Shown here one piece after another: positions 34,332 to 44,557 of a DNA stretch of 64,000 nucleotides. The stretch's first letter is position 1. Every line of letters starts with the position of its first letter. A program made the position numbers and the translations under genes. Source of the DNA: an uncultured Flavobacteriaceae bacterium (GTDB lineage Bacteria > Bacteroidota > Bacteroidia > Flavobacteriales > Flavobacteriaceae); NCBI GenBank assembly GCA_947500575.1, contig CANMSI010000004.1, positions 62,001 to 126,000 on the forward strand. Direction: 5' to 3'. Under the pieces are notes generated by a model. It was not told the DNA's origin. It searched no databases and saw nothing but the letters and a program-made list of their open reading frames with translations.

Positions 34332-37300
34332 TTATTTCTTCACCAAGAGTTGTTTTTGGTTTACGACGCCTTGACTATCAATGGTAGTCAGAATATAAGT
34401 ACCCGCAGCCAATGTATTTACAGGTAATTGATACCCATCACTATTTTGTACTTGTGACGCTTTATAAGACATTACGGCTCTTCCTTGCATATCGTGTATC
34501 AAAATATCAACCACCTCAACACTGATATCGGAAACACTCACATTCACCTCTGTTACAGCTGCATTGGGAGATAAACTTACCTCATAGGGCGATTTTTGTG
34601 CAGCTTGATTGATAATTGTAAAGTTAATTGTCTGCGAAAATAAGATTGTTCCTAACTGATTATTTTCAGAAAAAGCATCAACTCTCAAATTGTACGTATT
34701 AGGAAGTAACTTCTGACCAGAATAATCACCATTAATATCCCCAAAAAGAGCATAAGGAGCTCTATTTTCCGTTCTAGCAAAGAGTTGTCCTGCTGGTATT
34801 GTAGCAGTATAAAAATTAAAGAGAATACTCCCTTCAAATTCAGCTATTGTATTTGCTCTAATATTAAGTGAATCTAAACCATTAAAATCTGATATTATGT
34901 TAAGTATATCTCCATCATTTAACTGTAAGACGTCTGAATTGTCAATCGGATTTACAATAGTAAAGCTCTCAATTACGTCAGGGCAATTCAGGCCTTCATC
35001 TGTAAACCTCCATCCATACTTACTTCTTAATTCGCTCCTAGATTCTACTCCAAAACAATAAGCACTATTTATAGAGAAACCAGTATTCAGAGGTAATGAC
35101 GGTAGTTCATTCCACCCCAGTAGTAATTTATCATAATTTTCTTGAGAAAGTGAGACACCTATAAGCATATTACCCATTGCAGAAGCTCTATCTACCTTCC
35201 AATTACTTAAATCTTGATCGAAAGAAGCTGCCTCGCTAAACATAAATGACAATACCACTCCAGGAGAAAAGTCCCAATCTTCTAAATTTTGATTAAAAGC
35301 CCCAGTTCTTAAAAACATACTACTCATTGTAATAACCGAACTTACATTCCAATCTCCTATATCTTGATTAAAATCTCTAGCGTTGGCAAACATACTTAAC
35401 ATCAAAGTAACCTTTGACACATCCCATCTACCAATATCTTGATTAAAGTCTCTAGCTCTATCAAACATTTGAGCCATATTTGTAACATTGGAAACATCCC
35501 AATCACCAATATCTTGATTAAATGACTGTGCACTTTGGAACATATTTACCATGTTTACTACACTGGACACATTCCAGCTTCCAATATCTTCGTTAAAAGA
35601 ATTAACTCTAACAAACATATTATTCATATCAACAATTGAAGACACATCCCAGTTGCCAATAGATGGGTTTCCAACAAAATTGACACATGCTAAAAACATA
35701 GATGCCAATGATGTAACATTTGATAAGTCTGGAATATCTGTAGCCGTCATATCAAGATTGGTGCATTGATTAAATGCATTTTCAAAAGAACTCCATTGAA
35801 TGTTACCCCATTGCTTGATATCAATTATTTTTTCTTTATCCTGAGATAGCCTAAAGTTGATTCTTGGAAACTGACCCGAGATTGAAACATCATAGATACC
35901 GGGATTTGCATAAGTATGTGTTATAGAACCGCTAACGTTGACATTAGAAGAACCATCCCCCCAATCAATAGAATAATTATATACTTCATTAGGATCTGTA
36001 GGTATGGTAATTTGATTATCCGCGGAAATACCAGGATTATCCGTTTTCCATGTGGTAATAAAAGCTTCATTAGTTAGCTCGGGCGTGACTTCAATAGTTA
36101 AATTGATCGTATCCTCCAATCCAATGTCGTTAGAAACCTTTAAACTCACCTCATAGGTCCCTTCTGTACTATAGGTATGAACCGGGTCCGCAATGTTAGA
36201 TGTTACACCATCTCCAAAATCCCAAAGATATTCTACTACCCCCACTTCATCCTGAGAATTACTTCCTGTAAAATTGACAGTTAATGGGGCTTCTCCCCGA
36301 AGCACATTGGCAGATGCTATGGCCGTAGGTTTAAAGCCTAAGGTAAAAGTAACCGTCTCTTCCATACCAGCATCGCCTGCCCTGTTTCGTTCACTGTAGG
36401 GAATAGCAGATAACATATACGTACCCGGAGAAAAAATTGTCATGTTATTATATACACCATTTACATCTCCATACAAAGCATAAGGAGCCACATTTTCGGT
36501 TTGGGTATGTGTTAACTCTCCAGTTAGTGAAAAAGCAACACTCCTTACCTCTTCCGAATTCGTATTGGCTCTAATGTTCCCTGCAAAACCTGTGATAAGA
36601 TTGATGTCGTAAGCCATTCCATTTTCAATTTCAAAAGCATCAAAAGAGGTTTCAGGGAAGTCAAGATCTACTACCACAAAGGTAAAACTATCAATAGAAA
36701 TAGAAGGTTCTGGACAATTAACTCCTCCATCCGTAATAGTCCATCCATAGGTAGCTATCAAATTTTGTCTTGCATCTTCTCCCAAACAATACTGACTGTT
36801 ACCGCCATCAAAACTTACGTTGCTTTGTAGACTAGGAAGGGCATTCCAACCTATAAGCGTAGCATCGTAGTTTTCTTGGGATAAAGCGATACCACTGAAC
36901 ATATCCGCCATAAACTGCGCACCTTGCACATCCCAATCGGCTAAATTTTGATCAAATGATGTTGCGCCAGAAAACTGTAGTCTAAAGTCACGTACGTTCC
37001 CTACGTTCCAACTTCCAATGTCTTGATTAAATGCTGTATTGTTCGCAAACATATTAAACATGCTTTCAACATTACTTACATTCCACTGACTGATATCTTG
37101 ATTAAAGGTGGTATTATTTCCGATCCCTGAAAACATAGAGTTCATCTTAGTAACATTGCCCACATTCCAGTTACCGACATTCTGATTAAACGCAATTGCT
37201 CCATTGAACATTCCTGTCATATCTGTAACAGCATCTACCGTCCAGTCTCCGATATCTTGATTAAAAGAAGTTGCTAAAAAGAACATGGAACTCATATCTT

Positions 37301-38570
37301 CTGCCCTACTTACATTCCAATTTCCAATGGGTTGGTTGAATGCTGCTGCTCTAGAAAACATGGAATCAAAATTGATTACATTAGACACATTCCAACCAGA
37401 GATATCCTGATTAAATAAGGATGCCTGATTAAATATATTGGCCATTACGGTAATAGTGCTAACATCCCATGTATTAAAGGAGCTATTTCCCACCAGCGCC
37501 GGACAATTAAAAAACATGGAAGAAAGACTCGTTGTTTCAGAAAAATCGGGAGCATCTGTTGCTACCACATCTAGATTACCACAAAAAGCGAAAGCACTGA
37601 CCATGCTTGTCCATTTAATATCTCCCCATTGTTCTACGGTTAAGATTTTGTTTTTATCTCCAGTGTTGGAAAAGAAAATTCGGGGAAAATCACCGGTAAT
37701 TGAAACAGTGTACACACCCGCACTAGCATAAGTATGGGTGCTATTCCCGTTCAAATTGCTAGTTGAAGTTCCATCTCCCCAATCTATGGTGTAATCATAG
37801 CTTTCACCTGAAAAGGTAGGGATGGTAATTTGATTATCTGCTGAAACACCTGGATTATCTGTTTTCCAAGTGGTAATAAAAGGGCGTTCTGTATTCACAG
37901 GTTCATTTACCACTATTTCCAATGAAGTGGTATCCGAAAACTCATATACATTGGTCGTCGTTAATTGTACCGTATAGGTACCTGGATTCTGAAATACGTG
38001 GGTTGGATCTGCCTCCGTAGCTGTTGTTCCATCTCCAAAATCCCAAAGATACTCAAGGGAACTGTCAGGGTTTTCATTTTGAGAATTGCTCCCAGTAAAC
38101 CGAACTTCCAAGGGTGCTTCTCCTGAAAGAATATTGGCACTAGCCACTGCAGTTGGTTGTACAGCAAAGGTAAAATTAACCACCGAAGGTTCCCCTGCTG
38201 TTCCTGTTGCTCCCGGACCACTATAAGGGGTTGCTGTAAGCGTGTATGCTCCTAAAGGAAAATTAGTGCCAAAATAATTACCATTATTATCTCCATATAA
38301 GGCGTAAGGAGCCGAAGTTTCCGTTCTATTTTTATCTAATGCTCCTCGTAATTTCATATCTACGCTGCCAACCCCATCGGCATTGGCGCGTATGTTTAAA
38401 CGAACGCCAGTAGAAATAATATCAGCGTCATAGACCATTCCGTCTTCTAGAACAAGTATATCTAAGTTAGTATCTGCATCGACTAAGGTGAAATTTTGAA
38501 TTTCGGAAGTTTGTCCATAAAAAGAAAAAGCGCACAAGAACGTGCACGCCAAGAGTAGTAATTTTTTCAT
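34332..38570 (-). CDS. Giant BspA-type leucine-rich repeat / PKD surface protein with T9SS tail
   Basis: This 1412-residue protein has a signal peptide (MKKLLLLACTFLCAFSFYGQ) and a C-terminal T9SS sorting region (~1330-1412). The middle is a tandem duplication. Each ~590-residue unit (about 23-620 and 623-1198) contains in order a shared ~120-residue module, a PKD domain (YLWDFGDG, residues ~172-180 and ~781-788), a second PKD-like domain (ITTWKTDNPG, IDWGDG) and a run of BspA/DUF285 repeats (FNQDIG-WNVS-V--M-MF), closing with YGW-TD-G-NCP. A third module lies at ~1200-1320. BspA-like repeats are known from adhesins. The upstream neighbour shares the module and orientation. Confidence 0.9.
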   Translation of the reverse strand: MKKLLLLACTFLCAFSFYGQTSEIQNFTLVDADTNLDILVLEDGMVYDADIISTGVRLNIRANADGVGSVDMKLRGALDKNRTETSAPYALYGDNNGNYFGTNFPLGAYTLTATPYSGPGATGTAGEPSVVNFTFAVQPTAVASANILSGEAPLEVRFTGSNSQNENPDSSLEYLWDFGDGTTATEADPTHVFQNPGTYTVQLTTTNVYEFSDTTSLEIVVNEPVNTERPFITTWKTDNPGVSADNQITIPTFSGESYDYTIDWGDGTSTSNLNGNSTHTYASAGVYTVSITGDFPRIFFSNTGDKNKILTVEQWGDIKWTSMVSAFAFCGNLDVVATDAPDFSETTSLSSMFFNCPALVGNSSFNTWDVSTITVMANIFNQASLFNQDISGWNVSNVINFDSMFSRAAAFNQPIGNWNVSRAEDMSSMFFLATSFNQDIGDWTVDAVTDMTGMFNGAIAFNQNVGNWNVGNVTKMNSMFSGIGNNTTFNQDISQWNVSNVESMFNMFANNTAFNQDIGSWNVGNVRDFRLQFSGATSFDQNLADWDVQGAQFMADMFSGIALSQENYDATLIGWNALPSLQSNVSFDGGNSQYCLGEDARQNLIATYGWTITDGGVNCPEPSISIDSFTFVVVDLDFPETSFDAFEIENGMAYDINLITGFAGNIRANTNSEEVRSVAFSLTGELTHTQTENVAPYALYGDVNGVYNNMTIFSPGTYMLSAIPYSERNRAGDAGMEETVTFTLGFKPTAIASANVLRGEAPLTVNFTGSNSQDEVGVVEYLWDFGDGVTSNIADPVHTYSTEGTYEVSLKVSNDIGLEDTINLTIEVTPELTNEAFITTWKTDNPGISADNQITIPTDPNEVYNYSIDWGDGSSNVNVSGSITHTYANPGIYDVSISGQFPRINFRLSQDKEKIIDIKQWGNIQWSSFENAFNQCTNLDMTATDIPDLSNVTSLASMFLACVNFVGNPSIGNWDVSSIVDMNNMFVRVNSFNEDIGSWNVSSVVNMVNMFQSAQSFNQDIGDWDVSNVTNMAQMFDRARDFNQDIGRWDVSKVTLMLSMFANARDFNQDIGDWNVSSVITMSSMFLRTGAFNQNLEDWDFSPGVVLSFMFSEAASFDQDLSNWKVDRASAMGNMLIGVSLSQENYDKLLLGWNELPSLPLNTGFSINSAYCFGVESRSELRSKYGWRFTDEGLNCPDVIESFTIVNPIDNSDVLQLNDGDILNIISDFNGLDSLNIRANTIAEFEGSILFNFYTATIPAGQLFARTENRAPYALFGDINGDYSGQKLLPNTYNLRVDAFSENNQLGTILFSQTINFTIINQAAQKSPYEVSLSPNAAVTEVNVSVSDISVEVVDILIHDMQGRAVMSYKASQVQNSDGYQLPVNTLAAGTYILTTIDSQGVVNQKQLLVKK

Positions 38571-38812
38571 AAGTGTTGTTTCTAGTGTTCGGTATGAAAG
38601 TACAAGATAAAGTCCTACAAAACGCTATGAAGATTACTTTCGATAAACAACATTAATTATCGGTTAAAAGCGCATAAAAACCCTATTACAGATTCTTGAG
38701 AAATTATTACATAAATTAGTATTCATTGGTAGGATAAGAAATCAGTATGCGCATCATTCCGTATCCTTGTAAACATACCAGCTTTTTTCCGACCAATTTT
38801 AAAAACTATACC

Positions 38813-39367
38813 ATGCGTAAACTTTTGCTTCCTTTTATAGTATTTTCAGTATTCTTTATAATGCCCGCTAAGGCTCAAGAAATGACCCCGGAAAAACTTA
38901 AGAGTATTATTACGCAGGTGTCAGACACTTTACAGCATCAAGGAAACAGCATTCAATTTTTATATAAGCAACGTATGCTCATCTGTGTTTACGATGAAAA
39001 TGCCAATCGCATGCGAATTATATCGCCTATTGTACAGCGAGAAGAAATAGGAGAAGAAGAACTCTTGAATGCCCTGGTAGCCAATTTTCATTCTGCCTTA
39101 GATGTAAAATATGCCTTAAGCGATGAAATTATATGGTCTTGCTTTGTGCATCCTTTGGCAGAGCTTTCGGAACATCAAGTTTCAGATGCCATAGACCAAG
39201 TTTTTTCTGCTGCCGCTACTTTTGGAAGTAGTTATTCTAGTACCACGCTGGTTTTCCCTGGGAACACTCAGAAAAAAGAAGATACCGGTCCTGAAATTAT
39301 ATCAAAAGAAAAAATAATTGAAGAAGAGGCTTCTAAAAAAATTCCAAAAAAGAAGATAAAAGACTAA
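38813..39367 (+). CDS. Exported YbjN-like hypothetical protein
   Basis: I place the start at 38813, where a signal peptide begins (MRKLLLPFIVFSVFFIMPAKAQ), giving 184 residues. The mature part alternates strands and helices (FLYKQRMLICVYDENANRMRI, LLNALVANFHSALDVKYAL, SDAIDQVFSAAATFG), a layout that recalls the YbjN / type III chaperone-like fold. This match is an impression, not a motif-level call. The C-terminal tail is rich in Lys and Glu. Its stop overlaps the stop of the convergent acyltransferase gene by four bases. Confidence 0.6.
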   Translation: MRKLLLPFIVFSVFFIMPAKAQEMTPEKLKSIITQVSDTLQHQGNSIQFLYKQRMLICVYDENANRMRIISPIVQREEIGEEELLNALVANFHSALDVKYALSDEIIWSCFVHPLAELSEHQVSDAIDQVFSAAATFGSSYSSTTLVFPGNTQKKEDTGPEIISKEKIIEEEASKKIPKKKIKD

Positions 39368-39909
39368 AAAGAATAAGCGGGAACTTTCCCTACAACTCCT
39401 TTATAAAAAGCATGATATACTTCAAAATCGGCTTCCTTATTGTCCGTTGTAAAGTGAGGTTCTGAAACCTTAATTTCCTTCTTACCAAAATCAAAAGCAA
39501 CCATTACAACAGGTACTTTTGCCGTTTTTGCTATATAATAAAAGCCACTCCGCCATTCTGCAACCTTCTTCCGAGTGCCTTCTGGTGCTAGGGTTAATCT
39601 AAATTTTTTACGATTTTTAAAAATAGCTGCTGTAGCACTCACCGTATCTTTATTTTTACTTCGATCTACGGGTGCACCACCTGTCCATCTAAAAAACCAT
39701 CCAAAAGGTGGCTTAAACAGGCTTTTCTTGCCTACATAATGAATGGGTTCATTCCATACTTTCCGAATTAAAAGGCCTAGAAAAAAATCGACCCAACTCG
39801 TATGCGGCACCACTATGATTACGCATTTATCCAAGTGCTTTGGAAAAGTACCCACAACCTTCCACCCTAGCACTTTAAAGTAGATAAATTTTGCCAGTGA
39901 TTGCATCAT
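39364..39909 (-). CDS. PlsC-type 1-acyl-glycerol-3-phosphate acyltransferase family protein
   Basis: This 181-residue protein carries the H-X4-D acyltransferase motif (VPHTSWVDF, ~34-42) and the second motif APEGTRKK (~113-120), with GGAPVDRSK between them. It is short for PlsC and lacks an N-terminal membrane anchor. It closes a run of same-strand genes that starts at the RecD-like helicase gene and includes kdsB and the KdnB-like gene, so a role in lipid A or glycerophospholipid acylation is plausible. The acyl acceptor cannot be told from the sequence. Confidence 0.85.
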   Translation of the reverse strand: MMQSLAKFIYFKVLGWKVVGTFPKHLDKCVIIVVPHTSWVDFFLGLLIRKVWNEPIHYVGKKSLFKPPFGWFFRWTGGAPVDRSKNKDTVSATAAIFKNRKKFRLTLAPEGTRKKVAEWRSGFYYIAKTAKVPVVMVAFDFGKKEIKVSEPHFTTDNKEADFEVYHAFYKGVVGKVPAYSF

Positions 39910-39944
39910 AAATTTTTATGTTTTGTCTTTAAAATAAGTGAGCG

Positions 39945-41069
39945 TTATATTTTGAGGTACAATTGCTTTAATCGTTCTCTCGTCATTTGATTGCTCCAGT
40001 CTTTTCCTAGGGCATTTTCCCATAAGGGTTCTAGACTTAGGGCTACAGAAATCATCGTTTCCAAATCGGAATCATTTAAGGAGGCGCAAATATTTTTGGG
40101 AAGTACAATTTGTTGTTTTTTCAGCATTTTCTGAAACAATGCCACCCCCTCTGGATAAAACTCTTCTAAATATTGAAATACCAAACAGTTCCCAAGCCCA
40201 TGCCGAACGCCCAATACATATGAAAGTCCATAACTCATGGCGTGTGCAACACCCACTTGCGAATAGGCAATGCTCATTCCGCCATGCCAGGATGCCATCA
40301 TTAACTTTTCTCTAGCTTCTCCCGGTGTTAGTTTGTCGTCCAAATAGACCTCCTTACAGAGTTCCATTGCTTTTTCACCATAACTCTCGCTAAAAGCATT
40401 TAAGTAGGTTCCATTTAAAGATTCTACACAATGAATATAGCAATCCATGCCCGTATAAAACCATTGTTCATGCGGTAGTCCCTTTGCTAAATCTGGGTCT
40501 AATATTACTTGGTCAAAAGTGGTATAATCTGAATTTATTCCTAGTTTTCGTTCAGGTCCAGACAAGACTGTAGTTCTAGAAACTTCCGCGCCAGTACCGC
40601 TAATGGTAGGAACCCCAACATGATATAAAGATGGTTTTTGTACCAAGTCCCAGCCCTGATACTTGGCCGCATTCCCTGTATTGGTCATCAAAATAGCGGT
40701 TGCTTTTGCTAAATCTAAGAGGGTGCCTCCTCCTATTCCAACGATACCAGAGGGTGCTTCTTTAAACTGTGTTTTAATCTGACTTACCAAAGCATCTACC
40801 TGAGCAGTTGTAGGTTCCTCATTTGCAGAGATATAAATGATCTGATCATTAAAAATGAGCGGTATTCTCGCTGCAAGTGCAGTTCCTTCAAAAACATCAT
40901 CCACCAAAAAAATAAAAGCTGCATCCGAGTGACTTCTCTTAGGCATTATTATTTCTCCAAGCTGATCAAAACAACCTTTTCCGAAGATCACTTTAGGAAC
41001 CATGGGGAAATTTCTATATTTCTGTTGCTTCTTAGGAACAATTTTTTCTGAATTCATAGGTATGTTCAA
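39945..41069 (-). CDS. KdnB-like iron-containing alcohol dehydrogenase
   Basis: This 374-residue protein belongs to the iron-containing (group III) alcohol dehydrogenases. It shows the nucleotide-binding GIVGIGGGTLLDLAKATAIL (~103-122), VPTISGTGAEVSRTTVLSGP (~153-172) and metal-ligand regions (ILDPDLA, GMDCYIHCVES, YGLSYVLGVRHGLGN). It lies two genes from kdsB. In Shewanella, KdnB oxidises Kdo at C8 before KdnA aminates it, giving 8-amino-Kdo. The same role fits here, but no KdnA-like aminotransferase is in the window, so the call stays tentative. Start could be the first or fifth residue (both Met). Confidence 0.7.
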   Translation of the reverse strand: MNIPMNSEKIVPKKQQKYRNFPMVPKVIFGKGCFDQLGEIIMPKRSHSDAAFIFLVDDVFEGTALAARIPLIFNDQIIYISANEEPTTAQVDALVSQIKTQFKEAPSGIVGIGGGTLLDLAKATAILMTNTGNAAKYQGWDLVQKPSLYHVGVPTISGTGAEVSRTTVLSGPERKLGINSDYTTFDQVILDPDLAKGLPHEQWFYTGMDCYIHCVESLNGTYLNAFSESYGEKAMELCKEVYLDDKLTPGEAREKLMMASWHGGMSIAYSQVGVAHAMSYGLSYVLGVRHGLGNCLVFQYLEEFYPEGVALFQKMLKKQQIVLPKNICASLNDSDLETMISVALSLEPLWENALGKDWSNQMTRERLKQLYLKI

Positions 41070-41087
41070 TTTTAAGCTAGGGCGGTA

Positions 41088-41789
41088 TTAATTAAGATAC
41101 TTTAAAACATTCGTAATATTTGATAGGGTTAGGTGGTTATTGGTTTGATCTTCTTTCGAAACTTCTTCATGTTGCCATGTAGTGTGAAAAGGAATATGAA
41201 CTGCCTTTGCACCAATATTAACCAGAGGAATAACGTCAGATTTTAATGAGTTTCCTATCATAAGAAACTCCTCTATCTGTATTTCCAAATGGTTTAATAG
41301 TTTTTGATAATTCTCTTCTTTCTTATCACTTAATACTTCTACATGATGAAAGTAGCTAGATAAGCCTGATTTTTTCAATTTTCTCTCTTGATCTAACAAA
41401 TCTCCTTTTGTAAGAACAATTAATCGGTACTTGGATGATAACTGCTGCAATACCTGTTCAACACCAGGTAGGAGTTCTACGGGGTGCTGAATCATATCTT
41501 TTCCTAATGAAAGGATATCTAATAAAACTTTTGTGGAAACTTCTTGGTTAGATAAGTCAATAGCCGATTCGATCATGGATAGCATAAAACCTTTGATACC
41601 ATATCCGTATAAATCCAAATTTTCCATTTCCATTTTAAAAAGCTCCTGATCTACCTTATTCTTTGTTTCATACCCTTCCATTAGAGTAGCAAACTTTTCC
41701 TCTGCTGCTCTAAAGTAGGTCTCGTTTACCCATAAGGTATCATCCGCATCAAAACCAATTACTTTAATATTGCTATAATCTATTTCCAT
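41088..41789 (-). CDS. HAD-superfamily hydrolase
   Basis: This 233-residue phosphatase-like protein has HAD motif I DADDTLW (Asp14, Asp16), motif II VLTKGD (~140), a conserved lysine region and motif [18 protein letters not shown] helical cap lies between motifs I and II (~20-100), as in YjjG/YfnB-type nucleotidases and sugar phosphatases. Its start overlaps the kdsB stop by ten bases, so the two are translationally linked. This suggests a role near Kdo metabolism, but it is not of the short KdsC type and its substrate is unknown. Confidence 0.85.
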   Translation of the reverse strand: MEIDYSNIKVIGFDADDTLWVNETYFRAAEEKFATLMEGYETKNKVDQELFKMEMENLDLYGYGIKGFMLSMIESAIDLSNQEVSTKVLLDILSLGKDMIQHPVELLPGVEQVLQQLSSKYRLIVLTKGDLLDQERKLKKSGLSSYFHHVEVLSDKKEENYQKLLNHLEIQIEEFLMIGNSLKSDVIPLVNIGAKAVHIPFHTTWQHEEVSKEDQTNNHLTLSNITNVLKYLN

Positions 41790-42508
41790 GCTTTTTTTGC
41801 TCTCTCTAAATCTTCTGGCGTATCTATTTCTATTCCGGTAACATGGGTTTCTATCATTTTAATTTTTTTACCATATTCCAAATACCGAATCGCTTCAATC
41901 TTCTCTGTAGCTTCCAAACCTAACATGGGTAGACGCTGGAAATCCATCAATGCTCTTTTTCTAAAAGCATAGATTCCTTTATGTTTATAATACGCAGTAC
42001 TGCTATTCTTTGCTCTAGGGTAAGGAATCGGTGAACGGGAAAAATACAATGCAAAATTTTGCTCATTTACAATGACTTTCACCGTATTTGGATTTGTAAT
42101 TTCATCCCAATCTGTGATTTTGGTCATCAAAGAAGCCAAATCAATCTCTTTATGTTTATCTTCCTTAAAAACAGATAACACAGAAGCTAAACTTTCTTTA
42201 TCAGTAAAAGGTTCGTCTCCCTGTACGTTTACAATAATTTCCACATCCATATTTTCCACTGCTTCTGCGATACGATCGCTACCACATTCGTGCTCTGCAA
42301 TACTCATAATAGCCTTACCTCCTGCATTTACAATGGTATCATAAATGATAGTACTATCTGTTACTACAAAAACCGCATCGAACAAATTAGTTTGTAAAGC
42401 AGCTTCATAGGTTCTCAAAATCACGGGTTTTCCAGCCAAGTCTTGCATCAGTTTGGCAGGAAATCTCGAAGCTGCATACCGGGCGGGTATCATAGCAATT
42501 GTATGCAT
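41780..42508 (-). CDS. kdsB: 3-deoxy-manno-octulosonate cytidylyltransferase (CMP-Kdo synthetase)
   Basis: This 242-residue enzyme activates Kdo with CTP to give CMP-Kdo for lipopolysaccharide core assembly. The N-terminal signature is [21 protein letters not shown] (from ~6), then [16 protein letters not shown] (~73-84), VNVQGDEPF (~93-101) and the C-terminal [15 protein letters not shown]. Length is normal. It overlaps the HAD gene and lies 13 bases downstream of the DUF4126 gene on the same strand. The Kdo-modifying KdnB-like gene is two genes on. Confidence 0.95.
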   Translation of the reverse strand: MHTIAMIPARYAASRFPAKLMQDLAGKPVILRTYEAALQTNLFDAVFVVTDSTIIYDTIVNAGGKAIMSIAEHECGSDRIAEAVENMDVEIIVNVQGDEPFTDKESLASVLSVFKEDKHKEIDLASLMTKITDWDEITNPNTVKVIVNEQNFALYFSRSPIPYPRAKNSSTAYYKHKGIYAFRKRALMDFQRLPMLGLEATEKIEAIRYLEYGKKIKMIETHVTGIEIDTPEDLERAKKAWK

Positions 42509-42521
42509 ATCTAATGAATAA

Positions 42522-43091
42522 TTAAGCGTTACGCTTGGGTTTTAATTTTCTATAAATGCTAAAAATAATCACCAAAATAATGATGACTAAAATGACTGCT
42601 AAAATTGGTGCAAATATAGAAGCTGTTGCTACTACGGTAGCTGTACCAGTTTCTACGGTTGAAATAACAGGATTTCCTAAACCTCCTGTTGTTGCCGTAG
42701 AAGCAACTCTGCTGGTTGCCGAAGCCCCTTTAATTGCTGTGGCGGTACCACCTCCTGCAATAATGGCCAAAGACCACGTAATTACTGGATCTAAATTAGC
42801 CACTGTAGAAACCATCACCGCAGTACCGGCAATAGCTGCCAACGGAATTGCAATGGCATCCAAAGCATTGTCTACCCATGGAATAAAGTAAGCGAATACT
42901 TCTATCAAAGTGGCTACCCCTAAAGTTATAACGGCGGCCAAACTTCCAATCCACAGCCAGCTTTCATTTAGTTCCCATACATTGAAATAGGAGGCTAAAC
43001 TAAGTGCAAATAAGGGTAAAAATACCCTAAAACCTACTGAGGCGGCTAAACCCACTCCTAAAAAAATACTGATAATAGTTTCGGAAGTCAT
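42522..43091 (-). CDS. DUF4126-type membrane protein
   Basis: This 189-residue protein is very hydrophobic, with about five membrane helices. Clear ones are [64 protein letters not shown] and the C-terminal [19 protein letters not shown]. The glycine-rich [23 protein letters not shown] segment and the phrase [16 protein letters not shown] are typical of DUF4126 proteins. Function is unknown. It lies between the helicase gene and kdsB and is probably co-transcribed with them. Confidence 0.8.
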   Translation of the reverse strand: MTSETIISIFLGVGLAASVGFRVFLPLFALSLASYFNVWELNESWLWIGSLAAVITLGVATLIEVFAYFIPWVDNALDAIAIPLAAIAGTAVMVSTVANLDPVITWSLAIIAGGGTATAIKGASATSRVASTATTGGLGNPVISTVETGTATVVATASIFAPILAVILVIIILVIIFSIYRKLKPKRNA

Positions 43092-43117
43092 AATGATATC
43101 TTTGATACTAAAGTAGG

Positions 43118-44557
43118 TTATTCCGATTCAACAAAAAAATCGTTTTTAAAGCCTATTAAATACAATTGTTGTTTTGCTCTGGTAACAGCCGTATACAACC
43201 AGCGAAGGTACTCTTTATCTATTCCATTTGGCAAATAGGGTTGTTCCACAAAAACGGTATTCCATTGCCCTCCTTGCGACTTATGACAGGTAATTGCATA
43301 GGAGAATTTTACTTGCAGGGCGTTGAAATATTTGTTGTTTTTTACTCCTAAAAACTTTTTGTATTTGGATTTTTCGTGTTCATAGTCCTTTGAGACCTCT
43401 TGGTATAATCTATTTCCTTCTTCATAGGGAAGGGAAGGAGTCTCTGCGGTAATGGTGTCTAGTAATAATACGGTCTCAAAGGGTTGTTGATTAGGGTAAT
43501 CTACCAATTGTACTTTAACTTCTGCAAAGGAAAATCCATAAATTTCTTTGATGGAAAACAGTTCTAGCACCTCTATAATATCTCCGTTAGCAATAAAGCC
43601 CGCCTCTGAATTTGGCTTCAACCAAAAGTAATTATTCTTTACCACCATCATATAGTCTCCGACCGCAATATCGTTTTCTAAATACAAAATTCTACTTCGG
43701 ATGTTTTGATTGTACAGATTGGCTCGCTTATTAGACCGCACAATAAAGGCTGTTTCTTCCTTTCCATTTTCACTGTATGACGTATCAATGGCCTCCTGAA
43801 TTTCATGTCCGTCAACCAGTCGGACGATATCTGTATATGGGGCTACGTGAAATTGAAAAGTGTCAAAAAAAGAAGTTCGCAGTTGCTCTCTCAAATTAGT
43901 GGCATTGATTAAAATTCCAGAGTTTTCTGCCTGGCGTACTACTTCATCCAGTTCCAAACGAATTACCTCCTTATTATAATTTAAGGAGAGTTTATCCTCA
44001 TCCAAGGCTGGACTCAAATCTAAACGAACGGGGGGTAACTGAGCTGTATCTCCTATTAATATAAGCTTGCAATTATGCCCAGAATATACAAACATGAGTA
44101 AATCGTCCAATAAAGAACCGTTTTCAAATAATTTAGAATCGGCAGGAGTATCGGGAATCATAGAAGCCTCATCCACAATAAAAACAGTATTTCTATGCTT
44201 ATTAGGAGCAAGTACAAAGCGTACTCCACCTCCACTTTCCTTTTTTGGAAAATATATTTTCCGATGAATCGTAAATGCTTGGGTATTGGAATAGTTAGAC
44301 ATTACTTTTGCCGCTCTTCCGGTAGGAGCCATCAAAACCGCCTTCATGGTCGTTTTCCACAAATTACTTACTACCGTTCCTACTAGGGTTGTTTTCCCTG
44401 TACCAGCAAAGCCTTTAAGCAAAAAAAGATGATTCTTTTCTTTGGTTAAAACAAAATCTGAAAGCTTCTGAAGAGCAATCTCTTGCTTTATCGTTGGCTC
44501 GTGAGGAAATTTCTCCTTTAAAAGGTTGAAAAATGTAGATGCTGTGAGGACATTCAT
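43118..44557 (-). CDS. RecD-like ATP-dependent DNA helicase
   Basis: I place the start at 44557 (MNVLTASTFF, 479 residues); the frame stays open upstream but encodes an implausible hydrophobic stretch there. It is a superfamily 1 helicase: Walker A GFAGTGKTT at 49-57, Walker B VFIVDEASMI (~123-132), motif III LILIGDTAQLPPV, and the UvrD-like C-terminal motif ITCHKSQGGQWNTVFVE followed by YTAVTRAKQQLYLIG. It is shorter than RecD2 and lacks that family's N-terminal helix-hairpin-helix region. A -7-like box TATCTTTG (44565-44572) ends eight bases before this start, hinting at a leaderless transcript. Confidence 0.88.
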   Translation of the reverse strand: MNVLTASTFFNLLKEKFPHEPTIKQEIALQKLSDFVLTKEKNHLFLLKGFAGTGKTTLVGTVVSNLWKTTMKAVLMAPTGRAAKVMSNYSNTQAFTIHRKIYFPKKESGGGVRFVLAPNKHRNTVFIVDEASMIPDTPADSKLFENGSLLDDLLMFVYSGHNCKLILIGDTAQLPPVRLDLSPALDEDKLSLNYNKEVIRLELDEVVRQAENSGILINATNLREQLRTSFFDTFQFHVAPYTDIVRLVDGHEIQEAIDTSYSENGKEETAFIVRSNKRANLYNQNIRSRILYLENDIAVGDYMMVVKNNYFWLKPNSEAGFIANGDIIEVLELFSIKEIYGFSFAEVKVQLVDYPNQQPFETVLLLDTITAETPSLPYEEGNRLYQEVSKDYEHEKSKYKKFLGVKNNKYFNALQVKFSYAITCHKSQGGQWNTVFVEQPYLPNGIDKEYLRWLYTAVTRAKQQLYLIGFKNDFFVESE

